NCBI RefSeq assembly: GCF_001942345.1
Contig: NZ_MKKI01000003.1
Location: forward strand, 1-64,000
Reading direction: 5' to 3'
DNA: 64,000 bases
Source of the DNA: Corynebacterium sp. CNJ-954
GTDB taxonomy: Bacteria > Actinomycetota > Actinomycetes > Mycobacteriales > Mycobacteriaceae
Shown here: positions 36,285 to 46,073 of the stretch, in pieces
Numbering within the stretch: position 1 is the stretch's first letter
Layout: every line of letters begins with the position of its first letter
Notes under the pieces: model-generated
What the model was told of the DNA's origin: nothing
Databases searched by the model: none
What the model saw: the letters and a program-made list of their open reading frames with translations, nothing else
Position numbers and translations under genes: made by a program

Positions 36285-36899
36285 GTGAGTGCAGCAGTAG
36301 AGACGCGTCCCGAGACGCGCGGCCCGGGCTTCTGGGGTGCGTCGAAGCTTTATTCTGCGGGCCTGGTCCTGTTCGGTGTCGTCGGACTGTTCATGTCCGG
36401 TCTGATTCTCTACGACAAGATCAAGCTTCTCCAGGATGCCGGGTTTACGCCGGCCTGCACACTGAATGACGTCGTCTCCTGTACCGACGTCATGAACTCC
36501 AGTCAGGCCTCCGCATTCGGGATTCCCAACCCCTTCATCGGGCTCGTCGGCTTCGCTGTCGTGCTGACCATCGGTGTGGCGTTGCTGGCTGGGGCGCGGT
36601 TTCGTGCGTGGTTCTGGTACGGCTTCCTCGTCGGACTGATTTTCGCCGTGGGTTTCGTGCACTGGCTCGCCTACGAGGCTGTCTACGAGATCGAGGCACT
36701 GTGCCCCTACTGCATGGTGGTGTGGGCCGTGGTGCTTCCGCTGTTCGTGTCGACGGTCGTACGTGTTGCGCGTTCCCGGAGCCTGGACCGTGGGGATGAA
36801 CCGTCATCTGGTCTGGCGGCAGTCGGGATGCCGTCGGCAGTCGTGCTGGTCTGGTACCTCGGCTTCGTGGCGCTCATTCTGCAGCAGTTCGTGTTCTGA
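36285..36899 (+). CDS. Vitamin K epoxide reductase (VKOR)-family membrane protein
   Basis: 204 residues; four or five helices. Contains the paired cysteines CTLNDVVSCTDVMNSS (first helix-loop) and the active-site ALCPYCMVVWAVV (CPYC). In actinobacteria VKOR reoxidises DsbA-like proteins using menaquinone. GTG at 36285 is chosen because GGAG lies 5 bases upstream, inside a longer open frame. It follows the DsbA-like gene with only tRNA-Ala between them, on the opposite strand. Confidence 0.87.
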   Translation: MSAAVETRPETRGPGFWGASKLYSAGLVLFGVVGLFMSGLILYDKIKLLQDAGFTPACTLNDVVSCTDVMNSSQASAFGIPNPFIGLVGFAVVLTIGVALLAGARFRAWFWYGFLVGLIFAVGFVHWLAYEAVYEIEALCPYCMVVWAVVLPLFVSTVVRVARSRSLDRGDEPSSGLAAVGMPSAVVLVWYLGFVALILQQFVF

Positions 36900-37028
36900 T
36901 GCCGCACGCTCACTGCACCGGTTTGGTTGAGGCACTGTCTGCGGCTAGACTGTCGTGCTGTGTCGCGACCCGGCTTTCCGGGCTCGCACGTTGTTTCTCC
37001 GGACAGTTCTCTTCGGTCCGGGAAGCCT

Positions 37029-37054
37029 GATCAATTCCGATCAATCACGATCAA
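37029..37054. repeat. Three GATCAA repeats with 10-bp period
   Basis: GATCAA at 37029, 37039 and 37049, exactly one helical turn apart, in the leader region of rpmJ (start 37113). Could be a protein-binding array; no match to a known site. Confidence 0.4.
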
Positions 37055-37112
37055 CACCGCGCCGAGGTTCTGTGTGAGCAGCCCGGGGCGCACGACGAGA
37101 AAGGAGCGCCCG

Positions 37113-37235
37113 ATGAAGGTCCGTAAGTCCCTTCGGTCGCTGAAGAACAAGCCGGGCGCCCAGGTTGTCCGCCGCCACGGCAAGGTCTTCGTGATCAACA
37201 AGAAGGATCCGCGTTTCAAGGCTCGCCAGGGCTAG
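37113..37235 (+). CDS. rpmJ: 50S ribosomal protein L36, zinc-ligand-free (C-) type
   Basis: 40 residues, [20 protein letters not shown] then [20 protein letters not shown]. It has no cysteine, so the zinc-ribbon ligands of canonical L36 are absent. AAAGGAG precedes ATG. The position next to the nrd genes is as I recall it in C. glutamicum. C- paralogues of ribosomal proteins are often induced under zinc limitation (Zur), but no Zur box could be named here. Confidence 0.95.
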   Translation: MKVRKSLRSLKNKPGAQVVRRHGKVFVINKKDPRFKARQG

Positions 37236-37253
37236 ACCCGCGGTTCCGTCGCC

Positions 37254-37297
37254 GAACCCCTCCCGACCGCCCCTCGCAGGGCTGTCGGGAGGGGTTC
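37254..37297 (+). terminator. Terminator of rpmJ
   Basis: Perfect 14-bp stem GAACCCCTCCCGAC / GTCGGGAGGGGTTC followed by TTCG. Confidence 0.75.
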
Positions 37298-37361
37298 TTC
37301 GTATGCGGGGAGGGGGACACCCGTGGATGGACATGGATGGAATTACAACCGTGATTTTCCG

Positions 37362-37463
37362 GCCCAACATGTAGTGTCGACACCGCTCGGCCACCTGCGA
37401 ATACTCGACTTGTAACTACTACATATTGTATTTCATCACTGTAGTTACCCCAATATCTCGTGG
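37362..37463 (+). promoter_or_regulatory. NrdR-box cluster upstream of nrdH
   Basis: Against the NrdR consensus acaCwAyATaTwGtgt, 37416-37431 matches 13/16 with a perfect core CTACATATTG; 37448-37463 matches 11/16 and lies 32 bp away centre to centre, the usual paired spacing. A third site, 37362-37377, matches 13/16 and lies 54 bp upstream of the middle one. NrdR represses ribonucleotide reductase genes when (d)ATP is sufficient. Confidence 0.6.
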
Positions 37464-37611
37464 GAAATTGGGTTGTGTCCCGCTCTGATCCCGGTGTAGT
37501 GTCGTCGTCATCAGCCCGGCAGGGGCGCGGTACCGGGCTTCCCCGGCGACCCCGCTGAACCGGGTCCCTCACCGCAGAACAGTCCATCGTTATTTTCCAG
37601 GGAGTGCCTCG

Positions 37612-37842
37612 ATGATCACCGTCTACACCAAGCCCGCCTGCGTCCAGTGCACCGCCACCAAGAGGGCTCTCGACAAGGCCGGACTTGACTACGAGATGGT
37701 CGACATCAGCCTCGATGACGAGGCCCGTGACTACGTCATGGCCCTCGGCCACCTGCAGGCCCCGGTCGTGGTCACCGAGGACGCCCACTGGTCGGGCTTC
37801 CGCCCCGACCGCATCAAGGCGCTGGACGCAGCAGCGGCCTGA
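37612..37842 (+). CDS. nrdH: NrdH glutaredoxin-like electron donor
   Basis: 76 residues with redox motif CVQC (PACVQCTATKRAL, ~residues 9-13) and the C-terminal WSGFRPDRI typical of NrdH. Reduces the class Ib ribonucleotide reductase NrdE, itself reduced by thioredoxin reductase. First gene downstream of the NrdR-like boxes. Confidence 0.95.
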   Translation: MITVYTKPACVQCTATKRALDKAGLDYEMVDISLDDEARDYVMALGHLQAPVVVTEDAHWSGFRPDRIKALDAAAA

Positions 37843-37872
37843 TCCGGGCCCCGAGGGGCTGGAACACCACCG

Positions 37873-37912
37873 GGAAGGAGGCTGCGATGTGCAGCGTCCT
37901 TCCTTCTTTTTA
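37873..37912 (+). terminator. Intrinsic terminator after nrdH
   Basis: GGAAGGAGGCTGC / GCAGCGTCCTTCC stem (one bulged base) with GATGT loop, followed by TTCTTTTTATG. It separates nrdH from the downstream MFS-nrdI-nrdE genes. Confidence 0.8.
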
Positions 37913-37950
37913 TGTCTGATCGTTAACGAACCCCCTGGAGTGGTGTTTTC

Positions 37951-39276
37951 ATGGCTTCGCGCTCTGCACGCCGTTCGGGCAGGACGGCATTCCGGTCGAT
38001 CCTGGCCGACACCACGCCGCTGCAGTCACCGCATTTCCGCCGGTTGTGGACCGCCAACATCATCACGGTGATCGGCGCCCAGCTCAATGTCATCGTCGTT
38101 CCCGCGCAGATCTACTCGATCACCGGCAGCTCCGGTTATGTGGGACTGGCCGGTGCCTTCGGCCTGGTTCCGCTGATCATCTTCGGCCTCTACGGGGGCG
38201 CACTGGCGGACATGATGGACCGACGTCGCCTGCTGATGATCACGACGGTCGGGCTGATCGTCACCGCCGTCGCGTTCTGGGCCCAGGCGGCCTCCGGTGT
38301 CGACAACGTCTGGCTGCTGTTGAGCATCTTCGCTCTCCAGCAGGCGTTCTTCGCCGTCAACCAGCCGACGCGGACCGCGATCACCGCACGTATCGTCCCG
38401 GACGGGTCCATCGCCGCGGCCGTGTCCCTGAATATGACGGTCCAGCAGGCAGGAGCCATCGTCGGCCCGATCCTCGGTGGTCTGCTGATCCCGGTGACAG
38501 GGTTCGCCCTGCTCTACCTCCTCGATGCGTTCTGTCTGGCAGCGACGTTGTGGGCGGTGGCGAAGCTCCCGGCGTTGCCCCCGGACCTCGGGGAATCGAC
38601 GGCGCCCCGTCGACGCACCCCCGGGTTCCGCAGTATCGCCGAGGGTTTCATCTACCTGGCGGCCATGCCGATCCTGTTGATGAGCTTCGTCATCGATCTC
38701 ATCGCCATGGTCTTCGGCATGCCGAGGGCGTTGATCCCCCAGATCTCCACCGTGGACTTCGGTGAGACCGGTGACGGAGGGCTCTTCTACGCGCTGCTCT
38801 TCGCCGCTGTCCCCCTGGGGGCCGTGCTCGGCGGGGTCTTCTCCGGTGCCGTGACACGACTTCGCCGTCAGGGCGCAGGCATCGTGGTGTCCGTGCTCTG
38901 CTGGGGTGTCGCGATCATCATCATGGGGCTCGCCGTCAATCTCGCCGACGGCCGCACAGGACTGTGGGCCTGGGTCGCGGTCGTGGCCTTCGTCATCGGC
39001 GGCGTCGCCGACATGTTCTCCTCCGTGCAACGCTCGGCGATGCTCCAGGAGGCGGCGGATGACCGGATGCGGGGGCGCCTGCAGGGCGTGTTCCTGATCG
39101 TGGTCGCCGGCGGGCCACGGTTGGCGGACATGCTGCACGGCTGGGCGGGCTCCGTGTTCACTGCGGGGACCGCGACGCTCGTCGGCGGCGTCCTCGTTGT
39201 TGTCGGTACCATCGTCGCTGTAGCGGTGGTCCCGTCCTTCCTGAAGTACATTCCCGCTCGGTTCGCCGAGAAGTAG
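37951..39276 (+). CDS. MFS exporter (EntS/DHA3-like) inserted between nrdH and nrdI
   Basis: 441 residues, ~12 helices. Conserved loop GALADMMDRRRLLMITT between helices 2 and 3, QQAFFAVNQPTRTAITARIV and GRLQGVFLIVVAGGPRLADM are typical of the enterobactin-exporter/macrolide-efflux group. In C. glutamicum I recall nrdH followed directly by nrdI, so this gene is an insertion in the cluster. It ends 25 bp before nrdI and may be transcribed with it. Substrate unknown. Confidence 0.87.
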   Translation: MASRSARRSGRTAFRSILADTTPLQSPHFRRLWTANIITVIGAQLNVIVVPAQIYSITGSSGYVGLAGAFGLVPLIIFGLYGGALADMMDRRRLLMITTVGLIVTAVAFWAQAASGVDNVWLLLSIFALQQAFFAVNQPTRTAITARIVPDGSIAAAVSLNMTVQQAGAIVGPILGGLLIPVTGFALLYLLDAFCLAATLWAVAKLPALPPDLGESTAPRRRTPGFRSIAEGFIYLAAMPILLMSFVIDLIAMVFGMPRALIPQISTVDFGETGDGGLFYALLFAAVPLGAVLGGVFSGAVTRLRRQGAGIVVSVLCWGVAIIIMGLAVNLADGRTGLWAWVAVVAFVIGGVADMFSSVQRSAMLQEAADDRMRGRLQGVFLIVVAGGPRLADMLHGWAGSVFTAGTATLVGGVLVVVGTIVAVAVVPSFLKYIPARFAEK

Positions 39277-39301
39277 AGAGAAATAGAAAGGACAGTCACC
39301 C

Positions 39302-39745
39302 ATGCTCATCGTCTATTTTTCCTCCACCACGCGGAACACCGACCGTTTCGTCCGCAAGCTGGGCCTGCCTGCCGCCCGGATTCCGCTCCGGCGCACGGAA
39401 CCTGCGTTGACGGTGGACGAGCCTTTCGTCCTGATCTGCCCGACGTACGGCGGGGGAGGGTCGATCACCGGCGACGACTCGCGGCCCGTCCCGAAGCAGG
39501 TCATCCGCTTCCTCAACGATCCGTCCAACCGGTCCCTGCTCCGGGGTGTGATTGCGTCGGGCAACCTGAATTTCGGGGAGGACTTCTGCAGGGCAGGTGA
39601 GGTCATCGCCGCGAAGTGCGGTGTCCCTTATCTCTACCGGTTCGAACTGATGGGGACACCGACGGATGTCGCCCGGGTCAGTGAAGGACTGTCCGACTTC
39701 GAGGATTCGCTCCGGCAGGACGGTCGCTGGGAGGCTGTCGCATGA
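39302..39745 (+). CDS. nrdI: NrdI flavodoxin-like protein
   Basis: 147 residues. FMN-binding loop [12 protein letters not shown] (~5-16), [10 protein letters not shown] (~48) and [12 protein letters not shown] (~84) match NrdI. It supplies an oxidant to assemble the dimanganese-tyrosyl radical cofactor of NrdF. GAAAGGA lies upstream of ATG. Confidence 0.95.
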   Translation: MLIVYFSSTTRNTDRFVRKLGLPAARIPLRRTEPALTVDEPFVLICPTYGGGGSITGDDSRPVPKQVIRFLNDPSNRSLLRGVIASGNLNFGEDFCRAGEVIAAKCGVPYLYRFELMGTPTDVARVSEGLSDFEDSLRQDGRWEAVA

Positions 39746-39808
39746 CATAGGCCGCCGACTCCAGTAGACATAGACAGACACACCATCTTTTTCACAACGG
39801 GGAGAGCC

Positions 39809-41968
39809 ATGACCACCGATCTCGGGAAGACCGTCGCAGAGCCGGTCCAGCAGGCCGATCAGCTGGACTACCACCAGCTCAATGCGCTGCTCAATCTGTA
39901 CGATGCCGACGGTCAGATCCAGTTCGACAAGGACCGTGAGGCCGCCAACCAGTACTTCCTGCAGCACGTCAACCAGAACACCGTCTACTTCCACGACCTG
40001 GAGGAGAAGATCGGCTACCTGGTCGACAACAAGTACTACGACCCGGAGGTGCTGGGCAAGTACGAGTTCGCCGACATCAAGGCGCTCTTCAAGCGCGCAT
40101 ACTCCCACAAGTTCCGTTTCAAGACCTTCCTCGGTGCCTTCAAGTACTACACGTCCTACACGCTGAAGACCTTCGACGGACGTCGGTACCTCGAGCGCTA
40201 CGAGGACCGTGTGTGCATGGTCGCGCTGGGGCTGGCGGACGGTGACATCACACTGGCCGGCCACCTTGTCGACGAGATCATCGGCGGCCGGTTCCAGCCG
40301 GCCACGCCGACCTTCCTGAACATCGGCAAGGCACAGCGCGGTGAGCCGGTGTCCTGCTTCCTGTTGCGTATCGAGGACAACATGGAGTCCATCGGCCGTT
40401 CCATCAACTCCGCGCTGCAGTTGTCGAAGCGTGGCGGTGGTGTGGCGCTGTTGCTGAGCAACCTGCGTGAGACCGGGGCGCCGATCAAGCACATCGAGAA
40501 CCAGTCGTCCGGGGTGATCCCCGTGATGAAGCTGCTGGAAGACTCCTTCTCATACGCCAATCAGCTCGGTGCACGTCAGGGCGCCGGTGCGGTGTACCTG
40601 AACGCCCACCACCCGGACATCATGAAGTTCCTCGACACCAAGCGCGAGAACGCCGACGAGAAGATCCGGATCAAGACGCTGTCGTTGGGTGTCGTCATCC
40701 CGGACATCACCTTCGAACTCGCCAAGCGTAACGACGACATGTACCTGTTCTCCCCGTACGACGTCGAGCGCATCTACGGGCGCCCCTTCGCCGACATCTC
40801 CGTGACCGAGCACTACGAGGAGATGGTCGAGGATCCGCGGATCCGCAAGAAGAAGATCAACGCCCGCCAGTTCTTCCAGACCCTCGCTGAAATCCAGTTC
40901 GAGTCCGGTTACCCGTACATCATGTTCGAGGACACCGTGAACAAGGCGAACCCGATCGAGGGTCGTATCACGCACTCCAACCTGTGCTCAGAGATCCTCC
41001 AGGTCTCCACCCCCAGCGAGTTCAACGACGACCTGACCTACTCCCACGTCGGCGAGGACATCTCCTGCAACCTGGGGTCGTTGAACATTGCTGCGGCCGT
41101 GGACTCCGAGGACTTCTCCCGGACCATTGCGACGGCCATCCGTGGTCTCACCGCGGTCTCGGACCAGACCGCCATCGACTCGGTGCCGTCGATCCGTGAG
41201 GGCAACGACGGATCGCACGCCATCGGGCTGGGGCAGATGAACCTGCACGGGTTCCTCGGACGTGAGCACATCCACTACGGGTCGGACGAGGGGTTGGACT
41301 TCACCAACGTCTACTTCGCTGCGGTGATGTACGAATGCCTCAAGGCGTCCAACGCGATCGCCCGCGAGCGCGGCGCGAAGTTCCGGAACTTCGAGAACTC
41401 CGACTACGCCTCCGGCGCGTTCTTCGACGCCTACGACCCCGCAGCCTTCCAGCCGCGCACCGAGAAGGTCGCGGCCATCATCGAGGACTCCTCGATCCAC
41501 GTTCCCACCACTGAGGACTGGGCCGAGCTGAAGGCGGCGGTGATGGCCGACGGTCTGTACAACCGGAACCTTCAGGCCGTGCCGCCGACGGGATCGATCT
41601 CCTACATCAACAACTCCACGTCGTCGATTCACCCGATCGCGTCGAAGATCGAGATCCGCAAGGAAGGCAAGATCGGTCGCGTCTACTACCCGGCGCCCCA
41701 CATGGACAACGACAACCTCGAGTACTTTGAGGATGCCTACGAGATCGGCTACGAGAAGATCATCGACACCTATGCGGTGGCGACGAAGTACGTGGACCAG
41801 GGGCTGTCGTTGACGCTGTTCTTCAAGGACTCGGTCACCACGCGTGACATCAACAAGGCGCAGATCTACGCCTGGCGCAAGGGCATCAAGACCCTGTACT
41901 ACATTCGACTGCGCCAGACGGCCATGGCAGGAACCGAGGTCGAAGGCTGCGTGAGCTGCATGCTCTAG
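39809..41968 (+). CDS. nrdE: Class Ib ribonucleotide reductase large subunit
   Basis: 719 residues; reduces ribonucleoside diphosphates. [18 protein letters not shown] holds the first redox Cys, HSNLCSEIL (~residue 390) the thiyl-radical Cys region, [18 protein letters not shown] the substrate loop, and the C-terminus GCVSCML the shuttle CxxC reduced by NrdH. The N-terminus lacks a full ATP-cone, as in NrdE versus NrdA. GGGGAG precedes ATG. Confidence 0.97.
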   Translation: MTTDLGKTVAEPVQQADQLDYHQLNALLNLYDADGQIQFDKDREAANQYFLQHVNQNTVYFHDLEEKIGYLVDNKYYDPEVLGKYEFADIKALFKRAYSHKFRFKTFLGAFKYYTSYTLKTFDGRRYLERYEDRVCMVALGLADGDITLAGHLVDEIIGGRFQPATPTFLNIGKAQRGEPVSCFLLRIEDNMESIGRSINSALQLSKRGGGVALLLSNLRETGAPIKHIENQSSGVIPVMKLLEDSFSYANQLGARQGAGAVYLNAHHPDIMKFLDTKRENADEKIRIKTLSLGVVIPDITFELAKRNDDMYLFSPYDVERIYGRPFADISVTEHYEEMVEDPRIRKKKINARQFFQTLAEIQFESGYPYIMFEDTVNKANPIEGRITHSNLCSEILQVSTPSEFNDDLTYSHVGEDISCNLGSLNIAAAVDSEDFSRTIATAIRGLTAVSDQTAIDSVPSIREGNDGSHAIGLGQMNLHGFLGREHIHYGSDEGLDFTNVYFAAVMYECLKASNAIARERGAKFRNFENSDYASGAFFDAYDPAAFQPRTEKVAAIIEDSSIHVPTTEDWAELKAAVMADGLYNRNLQAVPPTGSISYINNSTSSIHPIASKIEIRKEGKIGRVYYPAPHMDNDNLEYFEDAYEIGYEKIIDTYAVATKYVDQGLSLTLFFKDSVTTRDINKAQIYAWRKGIKTLYYIRLRQTAMAGTEVEGCVSCML

Positions 41969-42002
41969 CCACTACGGCCACGGCGGGTCGTACCGCCCGG
42001 TG

Positions 42003-42059
42003 TGACACGGACACCCTGGGTCATCTGAAGTTCAGATCCGACCCAGGGTGTCCGTGTCA
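42003..42059. terminator. Perfect 20-bp-arm hairpin between nrdE and ftn
   Basis: Arms 42003-42022 and 42040-42059 are exact reverse complements; the loop itself contains ATCTGAA-G-TTCAGAT. Convergent genes on both sides point to a bidirectional terminator. Confidence 0.75.
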
Positions 42060-42086
42060 GGTGGGCCAGCAGGTGACGGGGAGAGA

Positions 42087-42584
42087 CTACTCGCCGTCGC
42101 GACCGCCGAGCTTGGCGTCGATGCGCAGCAGCCCGGAGCCGTCGTTGCCGACGGTCTTGATCCAGTCGATGATGTCGTTGACGGAGGACTCTTCCTCGAT
42201 CTGCTCGGCGAGGAAGAAGTTGATCAGCTGGCGGGAGTCGATGTCGCCGGTCTCGTCCGCGGTGCGGGCGAGGTTGCGGATCATCTCGGAGACCTTCTGC
42301 TCGTGGGCGAGTGCTGCCTCGAAGGCGTCCAGCGGGGTGGCGATCTTCAGGGACGGCAGCTCGATGTCGGTGAGGTCGACGCGGGCCTCACGGTCGAGGA
42401 GGTGCTCGGCGAACTTGGCGGCGTGCTCACGCTCTTCGGCGGCCTGGGCGCGGAACCAGTCCCGCATGCCGAGGAAAGAGAGCCGGTCCATCTCGTAGGA
42501 CAGCTGGGTGTAGATGAGGGCCGCCTGGTGCTCGGCGACGACCTGCTTGTTGACGGCTTCCTGGAACTTCTCGTTGATGCTCAT
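42087..42584 (-). CDS. ftn: Ferritin
   Basis: 165 residues. Ferroxidase-centre residues are in AALIYTQLSYEMDR, the AAEEREHAAKFAEHLLDR helix (E and H) and FLAEQIEEESSVNDII. Stores iron as ferric oxide in a 24-mer. A homologue sits at the same place in C. glutamicum. A DtxR-like box ~40 bp upstream suggests iron control, where DtxR activates ferritin when iron is ample. Confidence 0.95.
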   Translation of the reverse strand: MSINEKFQEAVNKQVVAEHQAALIYTQLSYEMDRLSFLGMRDWFRAQAAEEREHAAKFAEHLLDREARVDLTDIELPSLKIATPLDAFEAALAHEQKVSEMIRNLARTADETGDIDSRQLINFFLAEQIEEESSVNDIIDWIKTVGNDGSGLLRIDAKLGGRDGE

Positions 42585-43961
<1,377 letters not shown>

Positions 43962-44288
43962 GGTCGATCTTCGGTCTCCGACATGCGATGATTCCTGCTG
44001 GCTGCTGGCCCCGTAGCCGTCGGGTCCGCCCCGTTCCCCGCCAGGGGAGCGGGGCGTCGGTGTGCCGGACGTCGGGGGAGTGGGCGCGGTGGCGCACCCC
44101 CGATCGCGTCAACGAGGGGGCGATGGGGGCCTCCGGCTATTAAAGCCGGCCCCAACCGATTAGTATTGGTCCCAGTCTGCGCGGGTGGCCCCGTGACGGG
44201 TGACGTTCAACGCCACCGGGTGCCCGCTGTGCAGCTCATTCATTGGGTGCCGTCCCGACGAACGGCACCGCGTAGTCAGGAGGATTGA
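43962..44288 (+). other. 327-base nrdF-ctaD intergenic region
   Basis: No gene seen. It holds the nrdF terminator (44027-44056), a small hairpin CCGGCT-ATTAA-AGCCGG (44133-44149) and GGTGCCGT/ACGGCACC (44246-44269) in the ctaD leader, just before the AGGAGG ribosome-binding site. Confidence 0.55.
44027..44056 (+). terminator. Terminator of nrdF
   Basis: CGCCCCGTTCCCC / GGGGAGCGGGGCG, a 13-bp stem with one T-G wobble and 4-base loop GCCA. Confidence 0.65.
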
Positions 44289-45988
44289 ATGACCGCAGTA
44301 GCGCCCAGGGAAGACCAGCCGGTCTCCCCAGCTCGGCCTGCTCCTCAAGGTGGTAAGTCGAAGAAGGGTGGTCATGCGTGGACACTGCTGACCACGACTG
44401 ACCACAAACAGCTCGGCATCATGTACATCATCACCGCCTTCATCTTCTTCGGGATCGGTGGTCTGATGGCGCTGCTGATCCGTGTGGAGCTCTTCCACCC
44501 GGGTCTGCAGTTCCTGTCCAATGAGCAGTTCAACCAGCTGTTCACCATGCACGGCACCATCATGCTGCTGCTGTTCGGTACCCCGATCGTCTGGGGTTTC
44601 GCCAACTACATCATGCCTCTGCAGATCGGTGCACCCGACGTCGCCTTCCCCCGGCTGAACGCCTTCGGCTTCTGGCTGACCACGTGGGGCGGCATCATCA
44701 TGCTCACCGGCTTCCTGACCCCCGGTGGTGCGGCGGACTTCGGCTGGACGATGTACATGCCGCTGGCCGACGCCATCCACTCGCCGGGCATCGGGTCTCA
44801 CCTCTGGATCATCGGTGTCGGTGTCGGTGGTGTCGGCAGTATCGCCGCGGCCGTCAACATGCTGACGACGATCCTGTGCCTGCGTGCCCCGGGGATGACG
44901 ATGTTCCGCATGCCGATCTTCACCTGGAACATCCTGGTGACTTCCCTGCTGGCTCTGCTGATCTTCCCGCTGCTGACCGCTGCCGCCCTCGGCGTGCTTT
45001 ACGACCGCATCCTCGGCGGGCACATCTACGACTCGGCCAACGGTGGCGCGATCCTGTGGCAGCACCTGTTCTGGTTCTTCGGCCACCCCGAGGTCTACGT
45101 CCTGGCCCTGCCGTTCTTCGGCATCGTCTCGGAGATCTTCCCGGTGTTCTCCCGCAAGCCGATGTTCGGTTACGTCGGTCTGGTGTTCGCCACCCTGTCG
45201 ATCGCCGCACTGTCACTGGCGGTGTGGGCGCACCACATGTTCGTCACCGGTGCGGTGCTGCTGCCGTTCTTCAGTTTCATGACCTTCCTCATCGCGGTGC
45301 CGACCGGGATGAAGTTCTTCAACTGGCTGGGCACGATGTGGAAGGGCCGGATCACCTTCGAGACGCCGATGATCTTCGCGGTCGGTTTCTTCGCGACCTT
45401 CCTGTTCGGTGGCCTGACCGGTGTGATGCTGGCGTCACCGGCGCTGGACTTCCAGTTGTCGGACTCCTACTTCGTGGTCGCCCACTTCCACTACGTGCTC
45501 TACGGAACGGTCGCCTTCGGCTCCTTCGCCGGCGTGTACTTCTGGTTCCCGAAGATCACCGGCCGCATGCTGGACGAGAAGCTGGGCAAGATCCACTTCT
45601 GGCTGACCTTCATCGGTTTCCACACCACCTTCCTGGTGCAGCACTGGCTCGGTAACATGGGTATGCCCCGTCGTTACGCCGACTACCTGGATTCCGACGG
45701 GTTCACCCTGTTGAACCAGGTCTCCACGATCGGTGCCTTGATTCTCGGTATCTCGGTGCTGCCGTTCGTCTGGAATGTGTTCAAGTCGTGGCGCTACGGT
45801 GAGGTCGTCACCGTGGACGACCCGTGGGGCTACGGCAATTCGCTGGAGTGGGCGACGTCGTGCCCGCCGCCGCGGCACAACTTCACCTCGATGCCGAAGA
45901 TCCGGTCGGAGCGTCCGGCCTTCGAGCTGCATCACCCGCACATGGTGAAGACCGCGCGCGAGGAAGCCACGTGGGACGCCACTTCTAG
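44289..45988 (+). CDS. ctaD: Cytochrome c oxidase (aa3) subunit I; C-terminus frameshifted
   Basis: Membrane haem-copper oxidase subunit, 12 helices. Binuclear-centre motifs: [12 protein letters not shown] (low-spin haem His), [17 protein letters not shown] (CuB His and cross-linked Tyr), WAHHMFVTG, and [12 protein letters not shown] (haem a3/a His). The uninterrupted frame runs on through a terminator hairpin into serB. Adding one C at GAAGCCACGTG (~45968) ends the protein as EEAHVGRHF at TAG 45986-45988, a normal CtaD C-terminus and 566 residues. So the read-through is best explained by one missing base. AGGAGG precedes ATG. Confidence 0.93.
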
Positions 45989-46005
45989 ACGTTCCCGTCC
46001 CATCG

Positions 46006-46037
46006 CAGCCGCACCCCAACTACGCGGGGTGCGGCTG
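46006..46037 (+). terminator. Intrinsic terminator of ctaD
   Basis: Perfect 12-bp stem CAGCCGCACCCC / GGGGTGCGGCTG, then TTCTCGTCTCT. It lies in the apparent linker of the ctaD-serB open frame. Confidence 0.8.
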
Positions 46038-46073
46038 TTCTCGTCTCTGACCGTCCATGAGACAATAAGACCC

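Larger units (their letters stand above)
37236..37611 (+). other. 376-base region before nrdH
   Basis: No gene seen. It holds the rpmJ terminator, an AT-rich regulatory patch (37362-37463) with three NrdR-like boxes and an 8-bp inverted repeat GTAACTAC/GTAGTTAC (37412 and 37441), then a GC-rich leader to the nrdH ribosome-binding site AGGGAG. Confidence 0.6.
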
